A DNA stretch of 64,000 bases from Malurus cyaneus samueli (Eukaryota; Chordata; Aves; Passeriformes; Maluridae), in assembly GCA_009741485.1 (NCBI GenBank), contig CM019214.1, forward strand, positions 28,038,081 through 28,102,080, read 5' to 3'. Made by a program: the position numbers and the translations under genes. Within the stretch, counting starts at the first letter, position 1. Each line of letters starts with the position of its first letter. Positions 22,901 to 37,144 of this stretch are shown piece by piece. A model generated the notes under the pieces. That model did not search any database, had not been told where the DNA came from, and saw nothing but the letters and a program-made list of their open reading frames with translations.

Positions 22901-23929
22901 TTTTTAAGACAAGAAGATACTGTTGCTTGACTATTTACATTATTTTCATAAGAATAGCTTCTTGTGATACAAATATTTCTTAGCATGCACAGAGTAACAG
23001 GCCTGGGACTGGGACTGCGTTTCATGTGTTTACTAGTGCTTTGTATTCCCATTGACGAGAGCTTTTGAATGCTACTTTAATGGTGTCTTACAAGTAGAAT
23101 GGTGGAAAAATAGAGGTTTTCTTTTTTTCTCAGATTAAGTCAGTTCGTCATCTTGTATACCATTCATGCATAGTGTTGTATTAGCTGAGGTGACACAGAG
23201 ACAGGAATATACAGTATTGGACAGGGAGATATAGTAGTATCAGAAGCTGTTAATTTTATTTAGTGAAACATAGTCTAAACCACAAATGTGCATGGTAACT
23301 TTTCAGATGTTTCCCTTTTCACTTAAACCTTCCTTCTCTTGCTGTGAGAATTTATTTCTTGTGATTTTGCAGAGCTTGTTGCATCAGCAGTAGCAGGGTA
23401 TCGTGCTATCGCCTCTTGACTAAAGTGACTCCAGTGGCTTTCATTAAAGAGGGGGAATGCATCTCCTTATTGAGTACATGTCCAAAAGTGCCTGATACAT
23501 GGTAATTTTAAACAAAACAAGAAAAAAGTTGTCGAGTAACAAAGGTGGATTACAAGTATGTCTTTGTAACAAGTAATGTAACAAATAGCTGGGGAATGTA
23601 CTAGTATTTTTTTTTCTTTCTGCCTAGGGTCTATGTTAAGTACTTTGCAAGTAAAAAATAATTTTGAGATTTTAAATTGGACCATGAATATTTCAATTCC
23701 TGCCAGTTCTTTTGTATTGCATGATGTGTGGTACTTTGAACACAAAAATGTAAGAAAGTGTATTTGTAGAGAATCTGGCACAATGAATTTACCATGGGTG
23801 CATATTCCTTTCTTTGCTGCATGGAGCACATGTGAGGGTGAGTATGGCATATCAGAATTCATCCAGAGTGTTTCAGTCATTTCTTGGTGGTCAGCATGTG
23901 CAAGGCAAGCTGCAGTGACACAGTAAATA

Positions 23930-24811
23930 TTAGCTAGCCCCTACTTTTGGCTGGGATTGAGTTAATTTTTTTCCTAGAAGCTGGTGTAGTGCTGTGTTTT
24001 AGATTTAGAATGAGAACAGTGTTAATAACACACTGCTTTAGATGTTGCTGAGCAGTGCTTACACTAAGGCAAGGACATTTTAGATTTTTGTGCTGTCCTA
24101 CCAGGGAGGAAATTGGGAGACAGGAAATTGTGAGGTGACCCCATGTCGCTGTTGGTCAAACAGCCGACATAAAAGAATAGATACAAAACACACAAAAAGT
24201 GGGTGAAAAAACAGAAAGAAAGAAGGACTTTATTGTGGGACAAGCCTCTTTTATCCACTTTAGTAACCAGTGCATACATTTGTGTCAAACATACATTGGT
24301 CAGTGAGGCTGTCACTTTCTACTCAACAGCATAGGATTGGTAGGTTTGCAAAAGCTACAGTATTAGTAATGTTTGTAATTGTAAGCCACCTGCATTATCA
24401 ATTCTACATTCCAATCTTCTTTTTCTCAAGACAGCCAAGGACGTGTTCCCATGCAAGCTGTTAACACTCCCTACAACCCCAGGACAGCTGACCTCAGTTG
24501 ACCAAATGGATATTCCACACCATGCGCTGTCGTGCTTAGCACTAAAACTGGGGAGAGGTGACCAGGGGGTATCCCCTTGCTGTTTGGTCAACAGGTGGTT
24601 GTGCATCACTTCTTTTCTAGATTCTTTTATCTTTTTCTATTTTCCCTTCCTTTTCTGTCGTATTAAACTGCCTGTATCTCAGGCAATTTAGAGATTGGTT
24701 AAAAGAAATTTAACCTTTCTTTCCTATTCTCTCCCCGGTCCCTGTTGTTGGGGGGATGAGTGAGCGAATGGCTCTGCGGTATTTAGCTGCCTGCCAGGTT
24801 AAACCACAGCA
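23930..24811 (+). mobile_element. Degenerate ERVL/ERV3-type solo LTR
   Basis: The left part (ggctgggattgagttaat, agctggtgtagtgctgtg, ataacacactg, tgttgctgagcagtgctta) and the right part (aggacagctgacc, atggatattccacaccatg, tgtgcatcacttc, cttttctgtcgtattaaact, gggggatgagtgagcgaatgg, aggttaaaccacagca) match the two ends of an LTR common in bird genomes. Orientation is + with the 3' end near 24811; the 5' edge is uncertain. No internal viral genes or second LTR are present, so this is a solo LTR or a remnant. About 350 bp in the middle (roughly 24115-24475) do not fit the expected sequence. Confidence 0.75.
24115..24475. other. Unassigned segment interrupting the LTR
   Basis: Sequence between the two recognisable LTR halves is longer than the family would have there. 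It includes gaggtgacc and gctgttggtcaaacag, which partly resemble gaggtgaccagg and gctgtttggtcaacagg later in the LTR (24.55-24.6 kb). That suggests an internal duplication or insertion of a related LTR variant. I recognise no other repeat in it. Confidence 0.35.
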
Positions 24812-27800
24812 CCGGTATAGATCTGTTCAGAGCAGTTTTGTGAGTGAGTTGCTCTGTGGTTTGGGAGAGGCTTCTGTGTAGCTGCTTCATTTGTGGTGTT
24901 TGTTTGGATCTTGAGAATAAAATGAACCTTCATCTAGCAATTAAAATGTATTGCACTATTAATTGAGAATGCACAGAAGACTTCTGCATTATGCTCAAAT
25001 ATAGCAAACTGTTTTCACAAGAGCATTTCAGTGCTTCTTTGATAGGAGTTAATCATGTGAGGGACAGCATGGAAACCAAGAAGGGTGGTAGAGGGAGTTG
25101 GAGGGATTTAAGCAGAATTTTGGAGTCCTTGAGGCATAAAAAGGGAGAAGAGGCTACTTACTGATTAATGCTATTCTGCCAACTTGTCAGAGGAGTTCTT
25201 GCTCTCTGTTTTCTTGTTCGTGTCAGGAGCTGCCTGCCTTCTTACTTCCTACAGGATGGCTATGGTCTTGTTAGTTGCTCTTGTGGTTTTTATGAATGCT
25301 TTGTGAAGCTGGACTTAAAAGTCTCAGACTTCCTCCCTACATGCACTCCTCTTGAATAGTTTTGAAGAGGTTTTGTAGCTGGCAAACATACTGAAAATAG
25401 AAATATAGATAAATCATACACTATACAACTACACTTGTGTATGCTGAACACAGTTACCTTTTTATTAGGTGTCACATTATTTCCTAAGCATGTGTGTGAC
25501 AGAGGGAAAACAAAAAAGACACAAAATGGGTTATAGATGGTGGTATAGTATGTGAAGAAAACTTGAGTACCTGCAGACCTTAATGACATTATGTGTTTTT
25601 TTAACATGTGCTTTTGGACTAAGAACATCCTCAGAGCTGAAGTGCGTCCTGCAGTTTGGGAGATGTCAGTGCTTGGTCTCTGCAGGAACTTGGAAAACTT
25701 TCTCCTCTTGTGACAAGATGACTGTAGGATCATTTTGGCAAGAGAGGAATTCTGGCAGAACAATTGCTTTGAAGCTTACCTCAAATGAAGACTACGCAGA
25801 TGAGAGTCCAGCCTGGCAAAGCAGGCTGCTGCTTTTGTTTACTGTCATCTTGCCAGAATCTCTTGGTTTTACTTTGAACTTAAGAGTTGGCATAAATCAC
25901 CTCAGTTATCTGTAAATGATGGACTACCAAATCTAGGTCTTTTGTGAGTGGCTCTGATTTCTTTAATGCTTCCAGCTTTGCAGCTGTTCCTGAGTTCTGC
26001 TTGCATGTAAATATCTTGGCATGTGTGGGAAAGGTGAGATGCGTTCTGCTGTGGAGAGTAGTTTTTACTGGCTTGATTTTGAAATGTGGTGTTGATGAGA
26101 GGGGAAAAGTGCCTTGCTCTAATTAAAAGGAAAAGAATTATTAGAATATGGTGATTTCTCCATTTCCTTAAGGGGAGTTATCTTACTGTGCTCAGCTGAA
26201 TACACAAATGGCTCTAGCACTTGCATGTTTCAGCTTGAGCGCTCTATTTCACTGCAGTTAACTGTGTTCACATGTTTCATCAGGGGCTGGGCTGGTCCTG
26301 TCAGTGTTACTGAGACCTGGAGTCTGCCTGTGAGGAGTACCACATCTTTTTGACACTGCTAGCTTTTCTCAGATCTTTCTCTTTTTCAGGAAATACTGAA
26401 AAATTCTAGCTTATGGGGAAAATGGTAGTGCTGAAAACCTCAGACTTGTTACTGAAAGTAAGCTGCCTTCAGCTGTATGCCTCACACTCCGCCTCTCCGG
26501 GGAAGCCAGCAGGATCCAGCTGGTTGGGTAACTTGGGGGCAGGTGAGGAGGGAAATTGAGCTATGTGGGAAAATGGTGTGATGTTTCAGTAGGTGGCAGT
26601 CCTTCTCTGAATCAGTCCAGGCCAGTGGTGAGCCTGTGTCAGAGGGAGGCAGGGAGAAGAAAAAAGAGGGAGCAAAGTTTTTCTGTCAGTGCCATCTTGT
26701 GGGCCAAGTGCAAATACGCGAGGCCGAGCCCTGGTGCCATGGAAAGAAGAGCGGGATTCCTTCTGGGGCAGGGCTGTCGGCCTGTGTGGTGTCCTGAGGT
26801 GGCTCTGCCCTGCTGGCAGCTTTTGCTGGGAGCCTGTGTGTGGCAGCCCAGCAGCTGCCCTCTTTGCCTATGGGGCCAGCAGGGAGAGGATGAAGCATTC
26901 TTGGGGTGCCTTTTGTTTTTTGAAGGGCTGGGGCTGGAGGCTCATCTTTAGCAGATGAAATCCTGATTGATTCTTTTACCCCCAAACTTCAGCTGAAGTA
27001 ATAGAAGTCTTCCAGTTTTTTGACTGTTGTTGGCCGGGCTCCTTTGAATGGAGTGTTTAGAAGCTGTTAAGTAGCAGTTGCTTTTGAGTCCAATTTACAA
27101 ATAAAACGTTAAACACTGAGCCAAGCTCATTTGATACAAATGCTCACTGCTACTTGCCTCACCAGCCTTATAAATGGTAGTAGTACAGCTGCCTTAGATC
27201 ATGAAATAATAAAGGAAAACCTAGAGGTGGAAGAGCCTAACAGCAAATATGTGCCATTACTAGCTGTTTGTGAAGGATATCTTCACAGATACTCTCCTGT
27301 TAGTGCTGGGTGATTTTTTTTTTTAATATCTAGATTTTTTAAAAATTATTCCCGTGCTCTCTACTCCTATTTTCTAATCCCTACCCAACATGTTTTCCTT
27401 GAAGAGGGCAGAACACTTGTTATCAGAGAGAAGACTGCTGAGAATGTGATGATATGCTTAATATTTTTTGCCAGATATATACTTGTTAAATAACTGGCAA
27501 AATTCCCGCCTGATCAGGTCTTCTCAATGTGGTGTCCACTCTTGCTCCACAGTAATCCCTAGGCTTTTTTTACATGATGTTATGAGGAGTGTGTTGGCTG
27601 GAAGTGCCAGCAAAAGCAGTTGTCCCAGGCAAATACTGCTGCAAACCGAGTCACTGCCCTAGCTTTGACTAAATTATCCCTCCTGTTTCCCCCTTGGCCC
27701 CCTCTTCTCTAAGGTCCCCTCTGAAAAATTTTGAGAATGGTTACTCTGGGTATCTGTCATCTGCCCGGCAGTGACTGAGCATGGCCGAAAGAGGCACACT

Positions 27801-30800
27801 GGTTTGGATTAATGTGAATTGCAGTGAAACACCCCTAGCAAGGCATCTGTCAGTTCCATGTTTTACTCTCCTAACAGAGTTGTAAACTCTGGCAGCAAGT
27901 TTGCCTGTGCATTATTTTTACATCCTCTGGATGAGTTTACATTGTGTTTCATGATTATTTCTAAAGAAACACAAGCAGAAACACCTCTTGCTTTATTTTT
28001 AGATGATCTGACAGACTCTCAGTGATCTGTTCATTGCCTCCCTGCCAGTCTCTGGGTTAGGTTTTTCTTCCAGTGTAACTGACCCTCAGAACTGGATGGG
28101 TTTGAGTGACTGTGGCATAGAGGACACAGCAGAGAAGGGAGGAGTCTGTGGCATCTTCTTTTGACAGCAGAAACCCAATCTAAAATAAATAGACCTTTAT
28201 ATACTTTTTAACTGGATCAATCTATTCTTCAGATGTTTTGAGTTCATTCACTCAGTACAAAGCAAAGAGACTGGGAGAGGGGGTGGAATTTATCACTCCC
28301 CCCACACTTGCTCAATTAATGAATAAAAATGAGGTAAGAAAAAGACAGTTCCTGATTCTTAAGTCTCTTAGCAGAAAGTGCCTGGAAGCACTTGGTTTTA
28401 AATCATCAGACACAAAGATTCCTTCCTAGTTGTTAAATTAGCTGGGTTTCTGTTCAAAACATATTGAATTGCTTTTTTCTGCATGTTCTATATGTTTATT
28501 AGCTTCATAGAGTGCCTTCAAAATGTACACTTTAGACAATTACCATGTTTTGTCTAAAAGCAAGTCTCTGCAGAAATCATGACATAGTTCATCATACTTT
28601 GTTGTTTGATCAAAGTCTTTGTTGTTAAAGTATTTAAGTCATGTGTGTCAAAGCATTTAAGTGTGTGGAGATAGGGTAATCACTCACTTTTTCCCCCTAA
28701 AGATTGAGGCCAAATGTTTAGGAAAGTGTTTGAATTACAAACATGGAACAGGATGTTAATCTATACTAATCTAATCATTATTTGAATAGGCCATTTAAAT
28801 CCATCCACCCTGTGGGCATGTGAGTGGCATAAAGTAAATTACAAGAAAATGCATTTTCACACCCTTTGCCTCAGGCTAGTTCTTCACCCTGGTGTCACAT
28901 GAACATTTTGCAAAAGATAAATTGCATGGATAAATGCAGCTAAAGTTATTTTCTGTACTTGGCAATAAAACTGAAAGAGCGATTCTTCATTGTTAAAATA
29001 CAAAGTTGTAGTAATTACCTGACTTTGATATTGTAAACTGCTGATAGTTAAATTGACCGCATCTATGTATTATTTATGGCCTAAGTTAATTAGTCAGCTT
29101 GGAGGGCTCAGCAGTTTTGAAGATGCCAGTCAGCTAGTTGGTTTCTTTCCTGCCTGTACTTGCTTAGTAAGATGTCTTACCTCTTAATTTTTTGTAATAT
29201 TTCTTGCTAGAGGTGTTTCATTTTCAAATGTCACTATAGCGAAGGAGTGTAATTTATTTATACCTGTTGTCAGCAAATGCAGAAGAATGTACATGTGCTT
29301 TAGAGCACTCCAAAAAATCTCAGGTCTTTGGAAAGTACACTTTGAGATAGAAATGAGAGACTATCGTTACTTAAAATGCTGCAGTCTGTTTTCCTCCACT
29401 GCCACACTCAAAAGCCTGTAATTTGGAGTTGTTTTGCACAGGTGTAAAGAAATCAGCTTTTGTTTTAGTTTAGCTTAACAGTAAGTAAGTGGAATGCTTA
29501 CCTTTGTATTGTAAAAGCATTGCAAGACTAGAACAAACCTGCGCTTAACTTTTACACACCACACTTTCCTCAATTCCATTTGTGATGTGTATGCTACTAA
29601 GGCTTTGACCAAGAAAGTTGCTATGCCAAAGTTACTGAGCTCCTGCTGTATGTGCATTGTGCTAAACAGGTGATTGCTCAGTTTTTTCTAGGAACCTTGC
29701 CTGGTTCTAGCTGTAAAGCTGTTCATTTCTCCTCCTTTGCTCATGGGATGGTCTCAGTTTTTTCTTGGATTCGAGTATTAGTTTGGAGGCAGAATTAGCA
29801 GCTGCTGTATGGATGTTGTGCTTTCCACAATACTTTTTTCAGTTTGGTTCCTGAAGGAGTGGTGTTACCTTTGTTTCACAGTGCTTGAGCTGCAGCCTCA
29901 AGTGTCTGACACAGCTCCTGTGGGCCACAGTTGGAGCTGTGAATGCAGAACACGATGCAGAGCAGGCTGAAGCCAGGCTGTGGCCCTATGGTAGATTAAA
30001 CCATCGTGGCAGTAGAGCAGCAGTGACACGTGCTATCAGGTATTTCTTGTCCATCCATTGTCTGACATGGATCCTTGACAGACTGCAAGGTGAGATGGGG
30101 CTGGAAGGTCAGCTGGCAGAAGTAACCCTTCTAACCTGCTTTCTTTCCTACCAGATTGACCTTGTGGAGGTCAAGAAGGAGCTATGACTGGCACAAACTG
30201 GGGGACAGATTATTGTAGAGTGAGTATGCAGATTGTCTTTTGGTGATCCTAGACTTCAAAAAAAAAATAAAAATAGGGGAAAAGAAAGCTGTCTGTGGCA
30301 GCTTGGTGATGTGTGGGAGATCTGTTGTCTCTCCAGCTCAGCCTCTGCACCTGAGCTGTCAGTTAATCTGCCAGTGGTGGTGAGCTCAGGTTTCTGCTTT
30401 GTGCTGAGCTGGGGAAGGATGGGCATGTTCTCAACTGCTGTGTTTGCTAAGTGTTGATAGCAGAGGGATGATATGACTTGGCTTCTACCAAGTTCTTAGT
30501 AACTATTTCTCCTCTCCCATTCTCTCTTTCTTCTTGGCTCTGTTTTTCACTTGTGTTTTGAGTTCTGTTCTTCCTTTCTGCGATGTTTTCCGAGGTGACT
30601 TCCCTCTGTTTCCTCACTCCTGTCATTCCTAGCTTAACATCATCTGTCTAACCCTGATTTCTGACATTTCCAAGGTCAGCGCTGTCTCTACTCAAAGAGA
30701 CACGTGTTTTTCTGTCTGTTCTGACTACTTATTCTAGACTAGCTCCGGTGCTAGTTGGGCACTTGAACCACAGCTACTCCAGGGAAAAAGCTGGATTGAC

Positions 30801-33800
30801 TTGGGATTCAGCCAATTCACTTTGTTACAGCAAAAGGGGCGATGGGATCAAAAACTATTGGGAAAGGGAGAGTGCAACTTCATAGCTGAGAGTGTAGTTA
30901 AAGGAGTGGCTTTTGCAAAGGCCTCTATCTTTCCCTTCCCTTGGCTCCAGCACTGTCTCATGGATCCCAGCTAAAGTTAATTGTGGGGAGGCTTCCTTTT
31001 ATAGTCAACAACAGAAGCCTCCCCAGAGGATGGCCTGTGGTGGGCAGGATCAAAAGAATGGATTCAAAAGAAGACAGCATGGACCCAAACATCTGAAAAA
31101 TAGTTGACTAGATTTAGGTGAAACTTACTATTGGCAGTGTCACATTTTGTCTGCCATGCTCTCCTGCCTCATTTCTGAGTAGCTTTTGCTTCACCTGGGC
31201 AGTTGCTTTTGGAGGTAGAGCTTGTCACACCTCAACTTGTGCCTCTTAAGAGACTTGAACTGTTGGGGTGATGCGCTGCTGTGGTCAGTCCGTCAAATAG
31301 AGTTTTAATTGTTTTACTTTACTAAAAGTGTTGAAGCTGGTTTGAATTCTACCCAATTGCTGCCTGAACCTGCTCTCAGGTTCAGTCTGTTCTTGGTAGT
31401 AGCTAAGGCAGGTTTCATCAAGGAGTCCTCGCTACCTGCTGAATACTAATAGTTTCACTAGATAAACTACCCAAAGGAAATAATTATCTTTCTGTGGCAG
31501 TGTCTTCAATCAGGTAACTGGTGATGCTTGAAGTCAGATATACTGAGGCTTGTTTGAAATAATCCTGATTTTAATATTAAGGTAACTATTTCATCTTTGT
31601 GTATTTCTTTTTCTTCTGTAGAATAGGGAGGCTTTGTAGTCCTAAAGAGGAAGCCTTGGGTGCACTTCTTGCGAGTTAACGAAGGATGTGAAATCACAGC
31701 AAGAAACTCTCCTACTCTGTTTTGCTGCCTTTTAAAATGCCTCTCTGAGGGAGTTTATGCAAGCATATGCAGCCTCCTCACAGGCAGTGAGCTGTAACTT
31801 GTTTGACAGTCAGAGAACTTGCTCTAAAGCTGCTTGGAGAGACACAGCTGCTCATCTGCTCTCATGGCTTTGAGGAGTTTTTGACAGAACACCTTGGCCA
31901 TTAGCTGGGGTGGCAGGGTGGCACTGGGAAGGAGATACTCTTAGCTGAAAGTGCCAGTGGCTCTAGTATTGTGGAAGTTAAATGGTTCAGAAAACACTAG
32001 AATCATGGAGTTCAGGGTGGTGAATTGCCATGAAGCAGGACTTGAATTACTTTTGTACAATCCAGACATTGCATTATGGCCTAACTCCATTTTAAAAGAT
32101 GGCAAGAAGTTAGGGATTATGGTTTGAATGTCTGTCTGACAGGGATTGCTTCCATGGCTGGTAAAAGGTAGCATGGAAACCACTGCTGCAAGGTTTGGGC
32201 ACAATCTTCATGGGTGGATTTATTGTTGAGATACCCTGAAACTACTTATGTTGGAGACGACAAATGTGAGGAGTTGGTACTGTGCATGTGTTGTTTTATC
32301 AGGTGTCTTGTGTTGGGTAACAGTTCAAAATAAGGCAGACTCTTCTAGAACCTTTACAAGGGCTTGGGCAAAAGAAATTTTGCTTGGCAGATTGATAGTA
32401 CAGAACAAGCATTTTCACTCAGTTCCTAATAAATGAGAAGAGCTTTTTTAATAGTTACTTTGTGTCATTTTTTTTAAACATTGTATTTCCAGAGTTACTG
32501 TTAGTACTTAGAGGTTAAAAAGAGTGTTCTCTCCATATTATTCACCAGGAGTTGTGATCTGTTGGAAGGCTTCAATATTGTCCTAACTTGTGCTTTGTTA
32601 TCTTTGCATTGTTTCTTGCAGTGTATTTGAAAGGGCTTCTCACCCATAGAAGACGAATTTTAATTTTTTTTTGGTTTGTGTTTTTGGAACACAAGTCACT
32701 TGCTTGATGATGTCTTCCATAAAGATAAGATGACGGCAGTGCCGTTTTGAGTAACAGTAGCAGTAACATTTTGAGATAACTTTACTGAAGATTTTTAAGC
32801 AATTCCACTTTGTTGGAACCATGTCTTTGCATTTCTAAAAGCTTCTGTAGCATCCAATCGGAAACATTTGCTTAACTTTTAAAACTGTTTCTAGAATGAC
32901 ACATTATTATCTATACAGGATGTGATGCTTTCACCACACAGGTGGTGTTTTTGTGTGTATTGAACTCCTCTGAGGCCAGTATCTTTGTGATTACTGCCCT
33001 ATGTATTGCTTTTAATAAACAATCTTTTGTTTTTCTATTTCATTGCATTGGCATTTTCTTTGTTGCTAAATCAGTACATTGTGCAGTCTGCATGTCTTGT
33101 AGAAGTTGATTTCTGGTGCTGCACAACTCTGGTAATAACTGCATCTCTGCTTTTTTCTCACAGCTAAAAGGTTGAGGTCTTGAGACCGATGTTAGTCACA
33201 TTAGTGATCTTAGCAGGAATTTTTCATGGGAAATGATAACCTGAAATGGGTTTATATGTGCTCTTACTTTGGCTTGTTCTGAGACTTGTGCTAAGTGCCG
33301 GTGTTGCAGCCATTTATGGCTTTACGCTGGTGATTGTGTTTCTGAAGATGGTGTATATCCATGTGGTTTGGTTGGTATCCTTTCATCTGGAAGGGTTATG
33401 TAAATATTCCCTGTAGGGGTTTCAGTTGTACTTGAAGCCTGCTCCTTAGCTCAGCAAACTTGATTTTGCTTATTAAAAAATTGTGAGACTCCCACAGAAG
33501 TCCCATTAGTATCAACTTCAATTCCACGGTATCAGCTGTGAAGATGGGTCAGTATAGTAATCCGTAACTTCTTCTTCTAGACTAAGGTTGACTTTTTTAT
33601 GGTATTTAAATAGCAAAGATTAAGTGGGGAGAAAACTCCCACGTGTTAATTTATCACATGAAATTTTTGTAAGAAAATGTTACTTCTTTGCTGTGCCTTA
33701 ATTTTAACATGTTGATATAGTGATATTTAGAGCTGTTTCTTCTTGCTCATCTCCTTGCTATCATTTAAGCCTAGGCATAATTGCTAGCTAATTTTGAAGT

Positions 33801-36800
33801 GGTGCAAAGTTAGCTGGTACATTTAGTGATATTAGCATTACAGTGTTTGCATCTCTTTGTGGTGAACAAGACTTGCTGCTCGTCTTTTGCTGTGGCTGTG
33901 GGCTGCCCCTGTGAAATTGGGTAATCCTGATAGTCCAGTCTTAGAAACAGCCCTGTCACTTTCTGTGACTCACCTTGTGATTCTGTGACTGCACTGTGAC
34001 CAGATCCCACTGGAAAGGTGTGGGGGGTACACCTGTGGGAGGCACTGAGTTAGCACTGACCATTGGAGTTTCTCTCAGTCTTCTCTGGGGGAACTTCTGT
34101 CATAATAATTCTGCATCTTCCAATATGTCATTTAATTGCTTAGCTTGGCTTTTAAATCTTGTAATGATTGTGAAACAAAATTTGATGCATGGTTTTGAGA
34201 ATTTGGGGAATAAATGTGAATTATTGTTACTCAAGCAGTGTTTTACAGGATCTTTTTTTGGTAGTAACTACATCAGCATAAAAAACTTCTTTGCCTGACT
34301 TGCCTTTGGACATTAAAAATGTAGAAATAGTTTTGGTGTCTTCAGTGACCTAAGGATAACTGTGCAAGTTCAGATCAAAAGTTGGCTTACTTTGTTATCT
34401 TGTGAGATGCGGGTCTGTAGTAGTTGCCTGGAAGAAAAGGTAAAAAACTCAAACAAGCTGGTAAAAATAGAGCGTGATACCTTCTGTTAAATCTTCCCAG
34501 TTTCTGCCAGTCCATAGCTGTGGAGCTTCTTGTGGAGTCAGGGATGTATCACTATGTATTCAACTGCTTGGTGGACCTCCTTTCATGCCTTATTTAAATA
34601 GCTTTTTAAAGCTATTTTGGGCTCTCTTTACCTTCACAGCATCCTATGGCAGTAAGTTCTAAATTGTGCATTTTATAATAATTTCCTTTTGTTTGTTCAG
34701 CTGCTGCAGCTGGTGGCATTGGCTACCTTTGTTTTTGCATCAGAGATGTTCTCCATGCTGTATGTGCCTTCCTGTAGCACTGGATCCCATCTCTTTCCAA
34801 GATGAACACATTCAGTTTGCTTTGTCCTCATGTGAATACCATTGCATTCGTTTAGTTGGTTTTAACAGTTTACATCTCTGGATCTCTTCCTTGTTTTTTA
34901 GTATCACAGTGGACCACAGCTGTATTTAAACTACAAATACTATGGAAATAGTTAAAAATGTCTGTTTGTTGCCTCTGGCTCTCAAGCTGAATCTCTGGGT
35001 CATGTTTGATACCCCCTTCATGGTGAAACCCAGTTGTTTGTGTACAGTTGTTGTTTGTTTCTTCTGTAGCACTTCTGAATCTTCAAGAGGAGTCTCCTAG
35101 CTCCAATTACCTTTGTTTAAAATAAAACTGACCCTCACTGTGTTGTCTTTTCAAAGGATATTCAGATATGATGTATTAATTGGATTCTACCCTATGTTTG
35201 GCTGATTGTTTCAAGGCACATAGAATCATTTTGGAAAGGCTACTTCCTTGTACTAAAGCAATGTTAATTCTTTCCCATTTCCTTGTTTATGCAAACCTCA
35301 CCAATTACGCTTCTTTTCCATTTACCAAGCTTAGGCATTTGCTTTACTATTCTATAGATCCCTGGATCTCTTCCCTTCTTCTTTGATCTTTAAAGGTTTG
35401 GTTTGTGTTTGCTGCCTTCCATTCCTCTCCTGCTGTGTCAAGTATTATATTGCTCACTGTATTTAAAATTTCAATTTAGTATCTGAGTTCTTTTACTGAC
35501 AGGTGTCATGGAGTTCTGGCTAATCACAAAGGTGCTGTGCTTGGTCACTGACTGTTCTGTGAATTGTAACATCAAGATGAATTATATTTACAGCAGTGCC
35601 CAGGAGAAATGCTATATTTAAAGGAAATGCAATAGTCTGCCATTTCAAGACTTAACAGAACTTACAAGAAAATGAAGGAATTGAATCTGTGTGAGGTGCA
35701 GATAAATTGACTCTTGTGTCAGCAAAAGAGATGAGTATCTGAGAGGGTCTTGGTAACAGGTGCTATAGAGAAAGTGGAAACGTTGTTTTCTATGTCTCCT
35801 TGCACAGGAGCTAAGGGTTACTTAGGAAAAACCCAAACAATTGGCAAGGTCATAACCAATGAAAGGAGGTGATTCTTCACCCTGTAACACAGCTGCACAA
35901 GTGATTTCTGCAGATTTTCATAGAAATTGAAATTTTTTTAGTCATTTCTGTAAATGATGCAATCTAAAAAATCCATTTAAGACCTTTAGATGCAGATAGT
36001 CCCTGAGACAAGCTGTTGGAAAAAGACTTGGTGAAATATTACTGTGTAATATTTGCTTTTCTGTATTCTTCCTTATTAGCAGCTCTGAGATGCATGTTTT
36101 CGGCCTGAATAAGCTGTCACTGATTTTTCTTAAGTGCTTGTCCTGCTTCCACAGATGGCATCCCTAGATGCTTCTTGGAGGAGTGTATGGCCCTCTGCTG
36201 GAAATTCTTGTTGTCAAGCAGCAGTATTTGCATTAGCAAAAGAGTTCACACCGTAGCAATCTTCGCCAGGAAATGCTGTAACTTGTAAAAGGACATGGTA
36301 GCTTAGCTGAGGCTTCCACCAGAGGTTTGTGCCTGTGGACAGACACATTCCTGACCATACAGGGCACCAAGTAGCATAGACTGGGACTCCTCAGTGCTGG
36401 GTGCCTGCATCCAGTGAGAGGATCGGGATGTCTCTGTATGGTTACCATTGATCTGATGGTGGCTGAGGCTTGCTGTATTCCGTATATGGCTGTTGAAAAG
36501 CCAGGAGCTGCGTTTTGGATCAGGATGTGGGATTGGGGCTCAGGCAGTGCTGGTGAGGCTCTGTGTGTTGCCAGTGAGGGGCTGGACTTACCACTTTGTT
36601 CTGTGAAGGCTGGAATGGGAGCAGTTGGGTTTTGGAGAGAGTGCTAAAGTTAATGCATCTGCAGTGGGCAAGGTGATGAGGCTGGAAGAACCCTGGACTG
36701 TGGAGATGAGACTGTGAAAAAGGAATTTGGATAAACTGTTGGTTTGACTGCTCCTGGTATCACCTCTAGCTGCCCTTGTCTGCTTGGCTACCAAAGCCCA

Positions 36801-37110
36801 CAATATAGTGTATCAGCTGACGAATCAGAACTATCAAATTCTTACATTAGCTGGTTTCTTGAAGGAAGTTATCTTTATTTCTTTCAGATTCAATCCCCAG
36901 GCAACACTATGAATAAGCAGAATTGGTGTGGATTGAATTTTTGTGGTTGTGTGTAACCTTCTAGAGGGCATGTTTTATTAATCTGGAATGTAGAAATTTT
37001 TATAGATATTCCCATAAACATTAAGTTTGAATTTCTTACGGAAACTTACTACTGAATGATGCTGGATGATTGGCTGTGTCTGGACTGTAGCTAAGTGTTT
37101 GGGGTTTGGG

Positions 37111-37144
37111 TTTTTTTTTTGTTTTTTTTTTTTTTTTTTTTTTT
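37111..37144. repeat. Poly-T tract
   Basis: Thirty-three T interrupted by a single G. The tract reads antisense as poly-A, so it could be the tail of a minus-strand retroelement, but no element body is recognisable to its left. Confidence 0.9.

Noticed and set aside
33940..34010. Possible CR1 tail (repeated ttctgtgact)
   Set aside because: The flanking sequence lacks any CR1 body; the short repeats are probably chance.
35218..35250. agaatcattttggaaagg resembling a CR1 3' end
   Set aside because: Similarity is confined to about 18 bases and does not continue.
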